A stretch of 64,000 nucleotides of DNA from Petrocella sp. FN5 (lineage in GTDB: Bacteria > Bacillota > Clostridia > Lachnospirales > Vallitaleaceae): the NCBI RefSeq assembly GCF_029210395.1, contig NZ_JARGDP010000002.1, positions 54,385-118,384 of the forward strand. Direction: 5' to 3'. Positions 9,292 to 18,782 of this stretch are shown piece after piece; position 1 is the stretch's first letter; every line of letters begins with the position of its first letter. Both the position numbers and the translations under genes were made by a program. Below the pieces are notes generated by a model, which was given only the letters and a program-made list of their open reading frames with translations, was not told the DNA's origin and did no database searches.

Positions 9292-10367
9292 AATTAGATA
9301 TAACCTTTGATGGTTTAACACTAAAAAATCCATTAATGCCGGCATCAGGTCCATTGGTAGGAGACCTTGAAAAGTTGAACTTCATACGTGATGAAGGGGT
9401 GGGTGCTGTTGTTACAAAAACCATTTCATCAACTGCAGCCATCGTACCAAGGCCTTGTATATATGGTGACAAATATTTTGTTATGAATTCTGAGCTTTGG
9501 TCTGAACATAGCAAAGAAGTTTGGCTTGAAGATATTTTACCTAGCTATCGTAAAGAAGGTGTACCATTAATTATCTCTGTAGGGTATACCAAAGAAGATA
9601 TGGCACTCTTGATACCCTTGCTGGACCCTTATGCAGATGCATTTGAGATCTCAACCCATTATGTTGGCAAGGACTTATCGGTTATTAGGGAAACAGTACG
9701 CACCATAAGAGCCCATACGAAAAAGCCTATCTACATGAAAGTCAGTCCACACATGGATGATCCGGTTGCCTTTGCCAAAGCCGTTAGAGAGGCAGGCGCC
9801 AGTGGCATCGCGGCTATCAATTCCCTTGGTCCAACAATGAAAATAGATATTAGCACAAGAGAAATAACATATGGTGGTGAAAGTGGGTTTGTATGGACGT
9901 CCGGTCCGGCCATTAAGAATCTAGCTTTGGCGACAGTCTATAGAATCAAGCAAGCCATGCCGGATTTTACTGTTATCGGTGTAGGCGGTGTTTCTAGTGC
10001 CGATGATGTCATAGAATTTTTATTAGCAGGTGCCAGTGGTGTACAGATGCTATCAGCAGCCCTGTTAAAAGGCAAGGATTTATATAGTAAGATTATCAAA
10101 GACTTACCAAAAGCACTTGAAAAATATGGTTTTGCATCCATTGAAGAAGTCACTAAGGCAGGACTTGGTAAAACACTAAACTATGAACCGATTGTACCGG
10201 AGGTAGATACGCAACTTTGTACCCAGTGTATGCTGTGTGTGAAGATTTGCCCGTATTTTGCGATTCGTTTTGAAAATCAGATTATGTTTGATCAGGAAAA
10301 ATGCTTTGGTTGTCATTTGTGTGTCAGCAAATGCCCGGTTAAAGCCATATATGTAGATAACTATTAG
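9288..10367 (+). CDS. PreA-like dihydropyrimidine/dihydroorotate dehydrogenase with two 4Fe-4S clusters
   Basis: Residues 1-300 form a dihydroorotate-dehydrogenase-type FMN barrel (LKNPLMPASGP, PIYMKVSPHMDD, VIGVGGVSSADD). The tail carries two ferredoxin motifs, CTQCMLCVKICP (about 311) and CFGCHLCVSKCP (about 339). This is the architecture of PreA, which reduces the uracil ring with a partner flavoprotein PreT. No PreT homologue is in the window, so the electron donor may be ferredoxin or one of the hydroxylase trios. It lies directly before the second trio, suggesting a reductive step on a purine-derived ring before HyuA acts. Confidence 0.83.
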   Translation: MKLDITFDGLTLKNPLMPASGPLVGDLEKLNFIRDEGVGAVVTKTISSTAAIVPRPCIYGDKYFVMNSELWSEHSKEVWLEDILPSYRKEGVPLIISVGYTKEDMALLIPLLDPYADAFEISTHYVGKDLSVIRETVRTIRAHTKKPIYMKVSPHMDDPVAFAKAVREAGASGIAAINSLGPTMKIDISTREITYGGESGFVWTSGPAIKNLALATVYRIKQAMPDFTVIGVGGVSSADDVIEFLLAGASGVQMLSAALLKGKDLYSKIIKDLPKALEKYGFASIEEVTKAGLGKTLNYEPIVPEVDTQLCTQCMLCVKICPYFAIRFENQIMFDQEKCFGCHLCVSKCPVKAIYVDNY

Positions 10368-10389
10368 TAAGATGTCACTGGGAGGTGGT

Positions 10390-12507
10390 ATGGTGTTAGA
10401 CATTAGCAAATCCATTAACAAGGTTGATAATTTTGAAAAAATAACAGGTACAGCAAAGTACATCGATGATATAAAGCCGGAAGGATGCCTTTATGCCAGA
10501 ACACTAAGAGCAACCATTCCATGCGGTCGTATTGTTTCTAGACATTATCCTGATATGCCGGAAGGCTATGCCATTGTTGACCATCAAGATATAACCGGGC
10601 AAAACTTTGTAAAAATTATCTTTGAGGATATGCCTGTTTTTGTTGAAGAGACCGTCAATTATTATGGTGAACCCATTTTATTGGTGGTTGGTGAGGACAA
10701 AGCCACGATTGTAAGCTTGATGAATCAGATTAGCATCCAATATGAAACATACGAACCGGTTTATGATTATGTAGACAGTAAGATTCATAAGTCTTATATC
10801 AAAGGCCAAGGTGAAGCTGTTTTTGATAAAGCCTATAAGGTGATTGAACACACCTATGAGACGGGCTATCAAGAGCATGTTTACATTGAGCCTCAAGGTG
10901 TCATAGCTTTATATGAACCGGATAAGGTTTCCTTACTTGGCTCCATTCAGTGTCCATATTACGTTAAAAATGCTTTGATGAATGTGTTAGGATGCAATGA
11001 GGAGGAAGTTAGGGTTGAGCAAGCGACAACAGGTGGTGCTTTTGGTGGGAAAGAAGAGTTCCCGTCTTTGATAGCCTGTCAAGCTGTTGTAGCCTCGAAA
11101 AAAATGAAAAGGCCTATTAAGTTAATCTACGGCAGAGAAGAGGATATGGCCTATACAACAAAGCGTCACCCTGCAAAGATTAAGATAGAAGCAGCCATTT
11201 CAAAAGACCATGAGATTATAGGCCTTCGAACCCATGTTGGCTTAGATGGTGGTGCTTATATTGGCCTTTCAGGTGTTGTACTTTTAAGAGCCATGATTGC
11301 CGCTACCGGAGCTTATACCATTAATCATCTTCATATTACCGGCGATGTGTATATAACCAATACTGTACCAACCGGTGCGTTTAGAGGTTTTGGCGCACCA
11401 CAAATGATTTTTGCCGTTGAAATGATGATGCATCATATTGCAAAAGAGTTAAATGAAGACCCTTCCACCTTAAGAATGAAATATTTGGCAAAAACAGGCG
11501 ATGTAACATCGACCAGTGGTCATTTTATTGAACCTATTATTATGGAAAAGATGATTCAAAGGGCAATGGAGATATCTGACTTTGAACACAAGATAAAAAA
11601 ACACAAGCATGAGCGTATTAACAAAGACAGTCATAAAGGTGTCTATAAAGGCATTGGCATGAGTTGGTTTTTACATGGTTGTGGTTTTACTGGAAGTGGT
11701 GAACAAGTCCATATAAAAGCCGTCGTCCGTCTTAAAAAGGATGAGCTAAATAGAGTCCACATACTGGTTGCAGCTACAGATATGGGACAAGGCGTTAAAA
11801 CGACTTTTAGAAAACTAATTGCCCACAAATTAAATATACCAATTGAGCAAGTAATCTTTGAGAACCCGGATACGGATAAAGTACCGGATTCAGGACCGAC
11901 GGTCGCATCCCGAACCATGATGATTGTAGGTGGGTTGTTGGCAAAAGCGGCAGATCAACTTAAACATCAATGGAATGATCAAAAAGAAGTTATGGTTGAA
12001 GAACGTTATAAACAACCTGAACATATAAAGTGGGATGATGAAACCTTACAAGGCGATGCCTACCCAGCTTATTCTTGGGGCATTAATATTGTTGAAGTAG
12101 AAGTGGATCCAGTTACTTTCGAAGTAACTTTGCAAGGTGTATGGTCGGTTTATGACGTGGGTAAAGCCATAGATGAGCAGGTTATTCTTGGCCAGGCAGA
12201 TGGTGGTTTACTTCAAGGGATTAGCTACGGTATGCTTGAAGTCATGGAGAATAAAGACGGGCGGGTCCAACAAAAGACTGTGACGGACTACATCATACCA
12301 ACAGCCAAAGACACCGTATTTATGGAGACAGAATTGATGGACAACCCATATGCCCTTGGCCCTTATGGTGCAAAAGGTGCGGGTGAGCTCACTTTGATTG
12401 GAGGTGCACCTGCGGTTGCACTGGCGATAGAAAATGCAATTGGAAAGCACGTAACTAGGATACCTGTGGTACCGGAATACATTATGGAGTTGATGAAAAA
12501 TGGTTGA
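10390..12507 (+). CDS. Molybdenum hydroxylase large (Mo) subunit, second trio (XdhD-like)
   Basis: This protein of about 705 residues has the same fold as the first Mo subunit but is clearly divergent: TGGAFGGKEEF (about 214), GAFRGFGAP (about 328), DMGQGVK (about 464) and GAKGAGEL (about 660) with the expected catalytic glutamate. The DGGAY and KGAGEL variants recall E. coli XdhD, where the 2Fe-2S and Mo parts are one chain. I prefer ATG 10390 or GTG 10393, behind GGAGG at 10381-10385, over ATG 10372, which lies upstream of that ribosome site. It overlaps the next gene by 8 bp. Confidence 0.88.
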   Translation: MVLDISKSINKVDNFEKITGTAKYIDDIKPEGCLYARTLRATIPCGRIVSRHYPDMPEGYAIVDHQDITGQNFVKIIFEDMPVFVEETVNYYGEPILLVVGEDKATIVSLMNQISIQYETYEPVYDYVDSKIHKSYIKGQGEAVFDKAYKVIEHTYETGYQEHVYIEPQGVIALYEPDKVSLLGSIQCPYYVKNALMNVLGCNEEEVRVEQATTGGAFGGKEEFPSLIACQAVVASKKMKRPIKLIYGREEDMAYTTKRHPAKIKIEAAISKDHEIIGLRTHVGLDGGAYIGLSGVVLLRAMIAATGAYTINHLHITGDVYITNTVPTGAFRGFGAPQMIFAVEMMMHHIAKELNEDPSTLRMKYLAKTGDVTSTSGHFIEPIIMEKMIQRAMEISDFEHKIKKHKHERINKDSHKGVYKGIGMSWFLHGCGFTGSGEQVHIKAVVRLKKDELNRVHILVAATDMGQGVKTTFRKLIAHKLNIPIEQVIFENPDTDKVPDSGPTVASRTMMIVGGLLAKAADQLKHQWNDQKEVMVEERYKQPEHIKWDDETLQGDAYPAYSWGINIVEVEVDPVTFEVTLQGVWSVYDVGKAIDEQVILGQADGGLLQGISYGMLEVMENKDGRVQQKTVTDYIIPTAKDTVFMETELMDNPYALGPYGAKGAGELTLIGGAPAVALAIENAIGKHVTRIPVVPEYIMELMKNG

Positions 12508-12973
12508 AGTAAGATTTGAATTAAACGGTGAAACAGTCATTGCAAAAGAAGATCCGACTAAAAGACTATTAGACGTTATCAGAACAAGCTTTGGATTAAC
12601 CGGTCCTAAAGAAGGCTGTGGTGAAGGCGAATGTGGTGGATGTGCGGTTCTGATAGATCATAAGATCATGAATGCCTGTATAACACCTCTTGGGAATGTG
12701 CATGGAAAATCTGTAGTGACCATCGAGGCTTTTGCAAAAACTCAAAGAGGACAGACAATTAGAAAAGCTTTTGAAGCCCATGGAGCGGTTCAATGCGGCA
12801 TATGTACACCGGGTATGGTCATTGCAACAGAATCTTTACTTCATGCTAACCCTCATCCGACAGAGGCAGAGATCAGAGAGGGTTTGTCCGGTAATTTGTG
12901 TCGCTGCACAGGTTATAATATGATTGTCAAAGCCATACAATCCTTAGTAGAAAAGGAGGGATCTTTGTGGTAA
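12500..12973 (+). CDS. Molybdenum hydroxylase 2Fe-2S subunit, second trio
   Basis: This 157-residue two-cluster subunit has GCGEGECGGCAVLID with a fourth cysteine in MNACITP for the ferredoxin domain, then QCGICTPGM and LCRCTGY for the helical domain. The sequence is closer to the xanthine dehydrogenase consensus than the first trio's subunit. It overlaps both neighbours (8 and 7 bp), so the three subunits are translationally coupled in the order Mo, FeS, FAD, the reverse of the first trio. Confidence 0.93.
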   Translation: MVEVRFELNGETVIAKEDPTKRLLDVIRTSFGLTGPKEGCGEGECGGCAVLIDHKIMNACITPLGNVHGKSVVTIEAFAKTQRGQTIRKAFEAHGAVQCGICTPGMVIATESLLHANPHPTEAEIREGLSGNLCRCTGYNMIVKAIQSLVEKEGSLW

Positions 12974-13818
12974 ATACGTATTACCCTACTTCTTATGAAG
13001 AAGCCCTTGAACTATTAAATACCCACAAACCGACAATTATTGCAGGCGGCACAGACCTTATGGTCAGGAAACGAGCATGGAGTGATTTACCTACAGGCTT
13101 TGACCAAGATGTTTTATTCGTCGGACAATTGGAAGAACTGAACTATATAGATCGTCAAGGCACCAATATTCATATCGGTGCCGGTGTGACTTTAGAAGAT
13201 ATTATGGATCATTTTCATACACCGACTTTATTATCAGATGCCATTAAAATTATGGCCTCGCCAGCCATAAGACATAGAGCTACTTTAGCCGGCAATGTAG
13301 TGAATGCATCACCGGCGGGTGACACCTTACCTGTACTTTATGTTCTAGATAGTGTGGTGGTGTTGGAGTCTTTAGATGGTATTAGACATGTACCGATTGA
13401 TAGCTTTATAAAAGGTCCGGGAAAAACAATCATCAACCATAATGAAATGATTAAGGAAATCATTTTATCCGGTCATAAGTTTAACCATAGTGTTTACAGA
13501 AAAGTTGGTGGACGTAAGGCAGATGCAATCTCAAAATTATCGGTATGTATGATTATGGACATCAAAAAAGGCATCATTCAGAATTTTAGAGCTGCTTTCG
13601 GCGCGGTTGGGCCAACAGTTGTAAGAGATTTGGCAATAGAGTCCAAGCTTATAGGTAAATCCCTGGCTTGGTTGGATGAAAATGTTGAAGAAATCGGAAA
13701 ATACTATGAATCGATTATTAAGCCTATTGATGACCAAAGGTCCTCGGCAACCTATAGAAAAGCATGCACCATTAACCTGCTCACTGATTTTATAAAGCAT
13801 ATTAAGCATCACGCATAG
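12967..13818 (+). CDS. Molybdenum hydroxylase FAD subunit, second trio
   Basis: This 283-residue subunit has an intact FAD signature, IIAGGTDLMVRKR (about 25-37), and the segment RHRATLAGNVVNASPAGD (about 100-117), followed by the C-terminal CO-dehydrogenase flavoprotein domain. It begins with GTG at 12967, behind AAGGAGGGATCTTT, inside the end of the FeS gene. It would exchange electrons with NAD(H) or ferredoxin. Whether the trio oxidises hypoxanthine/xanthine or runs reductively on urate cannot be told from the sequence. Confidence 0.92.
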   Translation: MVNTYYPTSYEEALELLNTHKPTIIAGGTDLMVRKRAWSDLPTGFDQDVLFVGQLEELNYIDRQGTNIHIGAGVTLEDIMDHFHTPTLLSDAIKIMASPAIRHRATLAGNVVNASPAGDTLPVLYVLDSVVVLESLDGIRHVPIDSFIKGPGKTIINHNEMIKEIILSGHKFNHSVYRKVGGRKADAISKLSVCMIMDIKKGIIQNFRAAFGAVGPTVVRDLAIESKLIGKSLAWLDENVEEIGKYYESIIKPIDDQRSSATYRKACTINLLTDFIKHIKHHA

Positions 13819-13850
13819 AATCCCAATGATTTATAAGTGGAGGTAGGACA

Positions 13851-14387
13851 ATGTTAGGCGAAAAAATAAGACTAAAACGTATTGAAAAAGCCATGAGCTT
13901 AAAAGACCTTGCAGAGGCGTCCGGTTTAACTTCCGGATTTATTAGTCAGATAGAAAGAGACCTTGCCGAGCCGTCCATTACATCTTTAAGAAAGATAGCA
14001 GAAGCTTTGGAAGTAGCTGTGTTTCATTTTTTTATAGAAGAAATGAATGAAAATCCGGTGGTTAGAAAACATGAACGACAGCCCATACAATTTCCCGGTT
14101 CTAAGGTTTCATATGAGTTATTATCACCGGACTTAAACCGTCAAATGGAGACTTTCCTTGGGAAGCTCAAACCTGGCGGTGTCACTTGTGATGAACCAAT
14201 GGCCCATGCAGGTGAGGAAGTGATTTTCGTTTTAGAAGGGGAAATGCTCATACGCATTGGTAATACAACCTATAACTTATCAGAAGGTGACACTATTTAC
14301 TATTATGCCAGTATTCCCCATCAGATTGAGAATCCCGGTAAAGATCTATTAAGTTTTATATCTACAATAACCCCACCAAGATTTTAG
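13851..14387 (+). CDS. XRE-type helix-turn-helix regulator with C-terminal cupin
   Basis: This 178-residue protein has an N-terminal XRE/Cro helix-turn-helix (IRLKRIEKAMSLKDLAE to about residue 60) and a cupin barrel (about 105-178; AGEEVIFVLEGEM, IPHQIENPG). Such regulators commonly bind a small metabolite in the cupin and control neighbouring catabolic genes. It sits inside the purine operon between the second trio and adenine deaminase, so it is probably the local purine-responsive regulator, perhaps autoregulated. The ligand is unknown. The start follows GTGGAGGTAGGACA. Confidence 0.88.
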   Translation: MLGEKIRLKRIEKAMSLKDLAEASGLTSGFISQIERDLAEPSITSLRKIAEALEVAVFHFFIEEMNENPVVRKHERQPIQFPGSKVSYELLSPDLNRQMETFLGKLKPGGVTCDEPMAHAGEEVIFVLEGEMLIRIGNTTYNLSEGDTIYYYASIPHQIENPGKDLLSFISTITPPRF

Positions 14388-14429
14388 AGTCTTAACAGTT
14401 AATATAGTGTAGTAGGTAGGAGGAATGAC

Positions 14430-16136
14430 ATGCCCATAAAAGAGATGATTATAGCAAGAGGTGATCAAAAGGCAGAGCTGGTACTGAAAAACTGTCAAGT
14501 TGTTAATGTACTGAATGGACAGATTGAAACAGGTGATATTGCTATAGAAAAAGGTCGAATTGTTGGTGTAGGAGAATATGAAGGCATTAAAGAAATTGAT
14601 CTGAATCACAAATATGTATGTCCCGGTTTCATTGATGGTCATGTCCATATTGAATCCTCGATGTTGACCCCATCACAATTTTCAAGATTGGTCATGCCCA
14701 AAGGTACTACCAGTATCATAGCAGATCCCCATGAGATAGCGAATGTATGCGGTTTAAACGGTATTGAATATATGTTAAAGGCCAGCGAAAAAGTACCCCT
14801 TGATATCTATATCATGTTACCTTCTTGTGTGCCGTCAACAGAGTTTGAAGTAGCAGGCGCCGTCTTATTGGCAAAGGATCTTAAGAAGCTAAAAGATCAC
14901 CCTAGGGTCATTGGTCTTGGTGAGATGATGAATTATCCAGGCGTTATTGCCGGTAATTCCATGGTCCATGAAAAAATAGATATGATGTCAGATCGTTTAA
15001 TTGACGGTCATGCACCGGAAGTAACAGGTAAAGCATTAAATGCCTACATCTCAGCCGGGGTAAAGACAGATCATGAATGTACCACCAAAGAAGAAATGTT
15101 AGAAAAAGTCGGTAAAGGGATGTATGTTCATTTAAGAGAAGGTTCAGCTACCAGAAACCTAGATGAACTTTTAAAAGGCGTAACACCAAGCAACAGCCGT
15201 AGGCTTATGTTTTGCTCAGATGATAAACAACCCATTGATATCATGAACGAGGGCCATATGGATCATAATGTTAGACGGGCCATAGAACTGGGTCTAAGTC
15301 CGATTACAGCGATTCAAATGGCCACCCTAAACATTGCAGAATGCTATAGTTTAAAAGGCAAAGGTGCCATAGCACCAGGTTATGAAGCAGATCTATTGAT
15401 ACTAGATAACCTAGAAAAAGTAAGCATCCGTCAAGTGTACAAAAAAGGTATACTGGTGGCAACGGATCATCAGCCACTTTTTGAAGCACCTCAGATTGAA
15501 GATGAAAGTGTGCTTAAAACAGTTAAGCTTGAAAATATTAGGGCTATTAATCTAGACCTTAAGATACCAACAGGTATTGCGAAAGTTATTGGTTTAAGAG
15601 AGAGAAGTATTATAACGGATTTAGTAATTAGAAAAGTAGATACAAAGAATGATCTTTTTATACACAACCCTAAACTAGATCTTCTTAAATTGGCAGTTAT
15701 AGAACGTCATAAGAACTCAGGCAACGTAGGTATAGGTCTTGTAGAAGGTTATGGTTTAAAACATGGCGCAGTAGCCCTTACCATAGCCCATGATTCACAC
15801 AATGTCATTGTTATAGGAGATAACGATGCAGATATGAGGCTAGCCATAGAAGAACTCAAAAGATGTGACGGTGGTATGACCATCTGTAGGGACGGTGTGG
15901 TTATTGAGACATTAAGATTAGAGGTAGGAGGACTTATGACCAATGCACCCCTTGAAGAGGTCATAGCAAAGATTGAGAAAATGGATCGTTTGGCCCTTGA
16001 TAGTGGTGTCAGTACAAAAATCGAACCATTTTTAACATTGGCGTTTTTGGCATTACCGGTCATACCGGAATTAAAACTTACAGATCAAGGTCTGTTTGAT
16101 GTTACACAATTTGCCTTTGTTAAAATTGATGTATAG
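14430..16136 (+). CDS. ade: Adenine deaminase
   Basis: This 568-residue enzyme converts adenine to hypoxanthine and ammonia. It shows the bacterial adenine deaminase signature: GFIDGHVHIESSM (about 65-77), ADPHEIANVCG (about 98), GHAPEVTG (about 193), DHECT (about 213) and FCSDDKQP (about 261), with the family's C-terminal domain. Length is normal. It feeds adenine into the hypoxanthine/xanthine branch served by the Mo hydroxylases. The start has GTAGGAGGAATGAC, and 42 bp separate it from the regulator gene. Confidence 0.95.
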   Translation: MPIKEMIIARGDQKAELVLKNCQVVNVLNGQIETGDIAIEKGRIVGVGEYEGIKEIDLNHKYVCPGFIDGHVHIESSMLTPSQFSRLVMPKGTTSIIADPHEIANVCGLNGIEYMLKASEKVPLDIYIMLPSCVPSTEFEVAGAVLLAKDLKKLKDHPRVIGLGEMMNYPGVIAGNSMVHEKIDMMSDRLIDGHAPEVTGKALNAYISAGVKTDHECTTKEEMLEKVGKGMYVHLREGSATRNLDELLKGVTPSNSRRLMFCSDDKQPIDIMNEGHMDHNVRRAIELGLSPITAIQMATLNIAECYSLKGKGAIAPGYEADLLILDNLEKVSIRQVYKKGILVATDHQPLFEAPQIEDESVLKTVKLENIRAINLDLKIPTGIAKVIGLRERSIITDLVIRKVDTKNDLFIHNPKLDLLKLAVIERHKNSGNVGIGLVEGYGLKHGAVALTIAHDSHNVIVIGDNDADMRLAIEELKRCDGGMTICRDGVVIETLRLEVGGLMTNAPLEEVIAKIEKMDRLALDSGVSTKIEPFLTLAFLALPVIPELKLTDQGLFDVTQFAFVKIDV

Positions 16137-16150
16137 AAGGAGGACCTAGA

Positions 16151-17407
16151 ATGTCCTATGTATCAGGTTATACATGTACATTGTGTGAAAAAGAATATAC
16201 AAATGAACAAGGACCCATGACCACTTGTCCTCAATGTGGTGATTTGGGTATTATAGATGTAAATTATGATTATAAAAGTATAGCAAAGGTCTTAACAAGA
16301 GACGGTCTAAAAAAGCATGAAGATCCATCTATTTGGCGTTATGCACCTTTATTACCGGTTGAATCTACGCATTTAAAAAAGACTTTAAAGGTTGGTGGCA
16401 CACCCTTATATCGAAGCCATCAACTGGCTCAGCATATGGACATAGATACCTTATATATAAAAGATGATGGTGTCAATCCAACAGCCTCTTTAAAAGACCG
16501 AGCATCCATCATTGCGGTTGTAAGAGCTTTAGAAGAAGGTAAGGATACCATAGCCTGTAGTTCAACAGGCAATGCAGCCTCATCCTTAGCCGGTAACGCA
16601 GCTCACATGGGTCTAAAGACAGTCATTTTTGTTCCAAAGCGCGCCCCAAAAGGCAAATTAACCCAACTTATGGTTTATGGTGCTAAGGTTATATCCGTGG
16701 ATGGTGATTACAAAAGTACCTTTGAGTTATCCAAGGCGGCCATTGATCATTATGGTTGGTATAATAGGAATGCAGCGATTAACCCCTATCTTGTTGAAGG
16801 TAAAAAGACAGTGGCCCTAGAAATTGCAGAACAGTTATCTTTTGATGTACCGGACTGGGTAGTGGTATCTGTAGGAGATGGATGCACCATTGCCGGAGTG
16901 TATAAAGGCTTCTTCGACCTTGTATCCATTGGCTTAATAGATAGAATGCCTAAGCTACTTGGGGTTCAGGCAGAAGGTTGTGCCCCCTTTTATCATGCCT
17001 TTAAAGAAAAAAAAGCATTAGAAGCCACAGAAGAAAATACATTAGCAGATAGTATTGCGGTTGGTGTACCTAGGAATCCGGTTAAAGGTATTCAAAGCGT
17101 TATAGCTTCTAATGGTACCTATCTAACCGTAACAGATCAAGAAATACTAGCATCAATAGCCTTACTTGGTAAAACAGAGGGTATTTTTGGAGAACCTGCC
17201 GGTGTAGCCGGTGTAGCCGGTCTGAAAAAAGCACGAGATGAAGGTATCATTCATAAAAAGGATAAAGTAGCAGTTATCATTACAGGTAACGGACTTAAGG
17301 ACGTTGAACATGGCATGGAAGCGGTAGGAGAACCTATGCGACTAAAGCCGGACATCCAGAGTTTTATAAAAATAATGAACGAAGCGGAGGGCATAACAAA
17401 TGAGTAA
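16151..17407 (+). CDS. Threonine-synthase-like PLP enzyme with N-terminal zinc ribbon
   Basis: This 418-residue fold-type-II PLP enzyme starts with a four-cysteine ribbon (CTLCEKEY and CPQCGD, residues 8-35). It has the PLP lysine in TASLKDRAS (about 115), the phosphate-side loop SSTGNAASS and a serine/glycine C-terminal loop, ITGNG. It resembles ThrC, but no threonine-pathway gene is nearby. It is translationally coupled to a second PLP enzyme and followed by ygeY, ygeW and carbamate kinase. In E. coli the 2,3-diaminopropionate ammonia-lyase YgeX holds that place. I infer an amino-acid elimination role in purine breakdown; true threonine synthase activity remains possible. Confidence 0.75.
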   Translation: MSYVSGYTCTLCEKEYTNEQGPMTTCPQCGDLGIIDVNYDYKSIAKVLTRDGLKKHEDPSIWRYAPLLPVESTHLKKTLKVGGTPLYRSHQLAQHMDIDTLYIKDDGVNPTASLKDRASIIAVVRALEEGKDTIACSSTGNAASSLAGNAAHMGLKTVIFVPKRAPKGKLTQLMVYGAKVISVDGDYKSTFELSKAAIDHYGWYNRNAAINPYLVEGKKTVALEIAEQLSFDVPDWVVVSVGDGCTIAGVYKGFFDLVSIGLIDRMPKLLGVQAEGCAPFYHAFKEKKALEATEENTLADSIAVGVPRNPVKGIQSVIASNGTYLTVTDQEILASIALLGKTEGIFGEPAGVAGVAGLKKARDEGIIHKKDKVAVIITGNGLKDVEHGMEAVGEPMRLKPDIQSFIKIMNEAEGITNE

Positions 17408-18782
17408 AATACCATACGGACCAACTTATGATGAAATGTTGGATCCTTCCAAGATCTCAGAAAACATTATGGAAAAAGTGATTCTTGCCAAAGAGGAAGA
17501 ACTGAATCCTTTAAATCTTTTTAATATTACATGGCGAGATTCAAGCAATGAAATCCGAAAAGTGGTGCTACCAAAGGCCATAACCGGCGTGGATGCCAAT
17601 ATAGTGGTTATGCTTGGCAAATATTTCCCATCCGGTTCTCATAAGGTAGGGCCAGCCTATGCAACCCTTATCGAAGGTTGTGTGGATAAAGAAATTCTAC
17701 CAGGAGAACATACCATTTTAGGACCTTCTACCGGTAATTTTGGCATTGGCGTGTCTTATATATGTAATCTCATGGGCTATGATGCCATTGTTATTATGCC
17801 AGATAATATGAGTAAAGAACGTTATGAGAGAATTAAGAGGTATGGGGCGAGATTAGATCTAACACCCGGCACCGAATCGGATGTTATATTGACCCTAGAA
17901 CGTACCTATCAATTGATGAAAGAGCCGAAGAACAAAGCCTTAGCTCAGTTTGAATTGTTTCCAAACTATAGATTCCACAGACATGTCACAGGGCATAGCG
18001 CGGTTGAAGCGGTCAAAGGCATAGGAAACGGCCGTATTGCTGCTTTTACATCAGCCCTTGGTTCTTCAGGCACCATAGCAGCCGGCGATCATATAAAACA
18101 AGTCTACCCCGATGCGAAAATCGTAGCCCTTGAACCTTATGAATGTTCAACCTTGACAGATGGTGGCCGTGGCCAACATAGAATCGAAGGTATAGGCGAC
18201 AAAATGTGTACCTTGATTCATAATGTTTTAAACACAGATTTTGTTGTCATGATTGAAGACGATGATTGTGTCAAAGGTTTAAAAGTCATCCATGATGGGG
18301 CACACATTCTTGTTGAAGCAGGTGTGGACAAAGACTTAGCGGAGTGTTTAAGAGACCTATTTGGCGTTTCAGGTATTTGTAATATACTTGGTGCTATAAA
18401 AATGGCCAAACATCTTAAGCTTGGACCGGATGACAATGTTGTGACCATAGCAACAGATGGTTTTGATCGGTATGACTCTGTTATTCTTGACCTTGAACGA
18501 CGTTCTCTTGAGACTTCTGATAATGTACTGCGAAGATGGAAAAAAGATGTTTTTGATGAAGCCGATACAGGTAGAATTACAGACTTTAGAAGTCATGAAA
18601 TGAAAGAGCAACTTTTTAATCAAAAAGAAAAAGACTGGTTACCTTTTGGTTATAAAAAAGAATTTTTGGAGGCTATGAAAGTCCAAGAATTCTGGGATAC
18701 AGAATATGCAAAAGTACAAGCTTACAATGCAAAAATCAAAGTACTAAGAGATGAGGATGATGATAATGACAATACCCTTTAA
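17400..18782 (+). CDS. Second fold-type-II PLP enzyme (cysteine-synthase/TrpB-like), function unassigned
   Basis: This 460-residue protein has the PLP lysine in [11 protein letters not shown] (about 82), the phosphate loop [10 protein letters not shown] (about 109) and a glycine-rich loop, [13 protein letters not shown] (about 218). It is not ThrC, TrpB or CysK by text, but shares their fold. It overlaps the preceding PLP gene by 8 bp, so the two are probably made together and may form a heteromer or act in sequence. Context points to elimination of ammonia from 2,3-diaminopropionate or a carbamoylated form of it. That is inference. Confidence 0.72.
   Translation: MSKIPYGPTYDEMLDPSKISENIMEKVILAKEEELNPLNLFNITWRDSSNEIRKVVLPKAITGVDANIVVMLGKYFPSGSHKVGPAYATLIEGCVDKEILPGEHTILGPSTGNFGIGVSYICNLMGYDAIVIMPDNMSKERYERIKRYGARLDLTPGTESDVILTLERTYQLMKEPKNKALAQFELFPNYRFHRHVTGHSAVEAVKGIGNGRIAAFTSALGSSGTIAAGDHIKQVYPDAKIVALEPYECSTLTDGGRGQHRIEGIGDKMCTLIHNVLNTDFVVMIEDDDCVKGLKVIHDGAHILVEAGVDKDLAECLRDLFGVSGICNILGAIKMAKHLKLGPDDNVVTIATDGFDRYDSVILDLERRSLETSDNVLRRWKKDVFDEADTGRITDFRSHEMKEQLFNQKEKDWLPFGYKKEFLEAMKVQEFWDTEYAKVQAYNAKIKVLRDEDDDNDNTL

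Noticed and set aside
3407..12507. Selenocysteine codon in a Mo subunit
   Set aside because: Both frames are continuous without in-frame TGA; selenium use, if any, would be as a labile cofactor.
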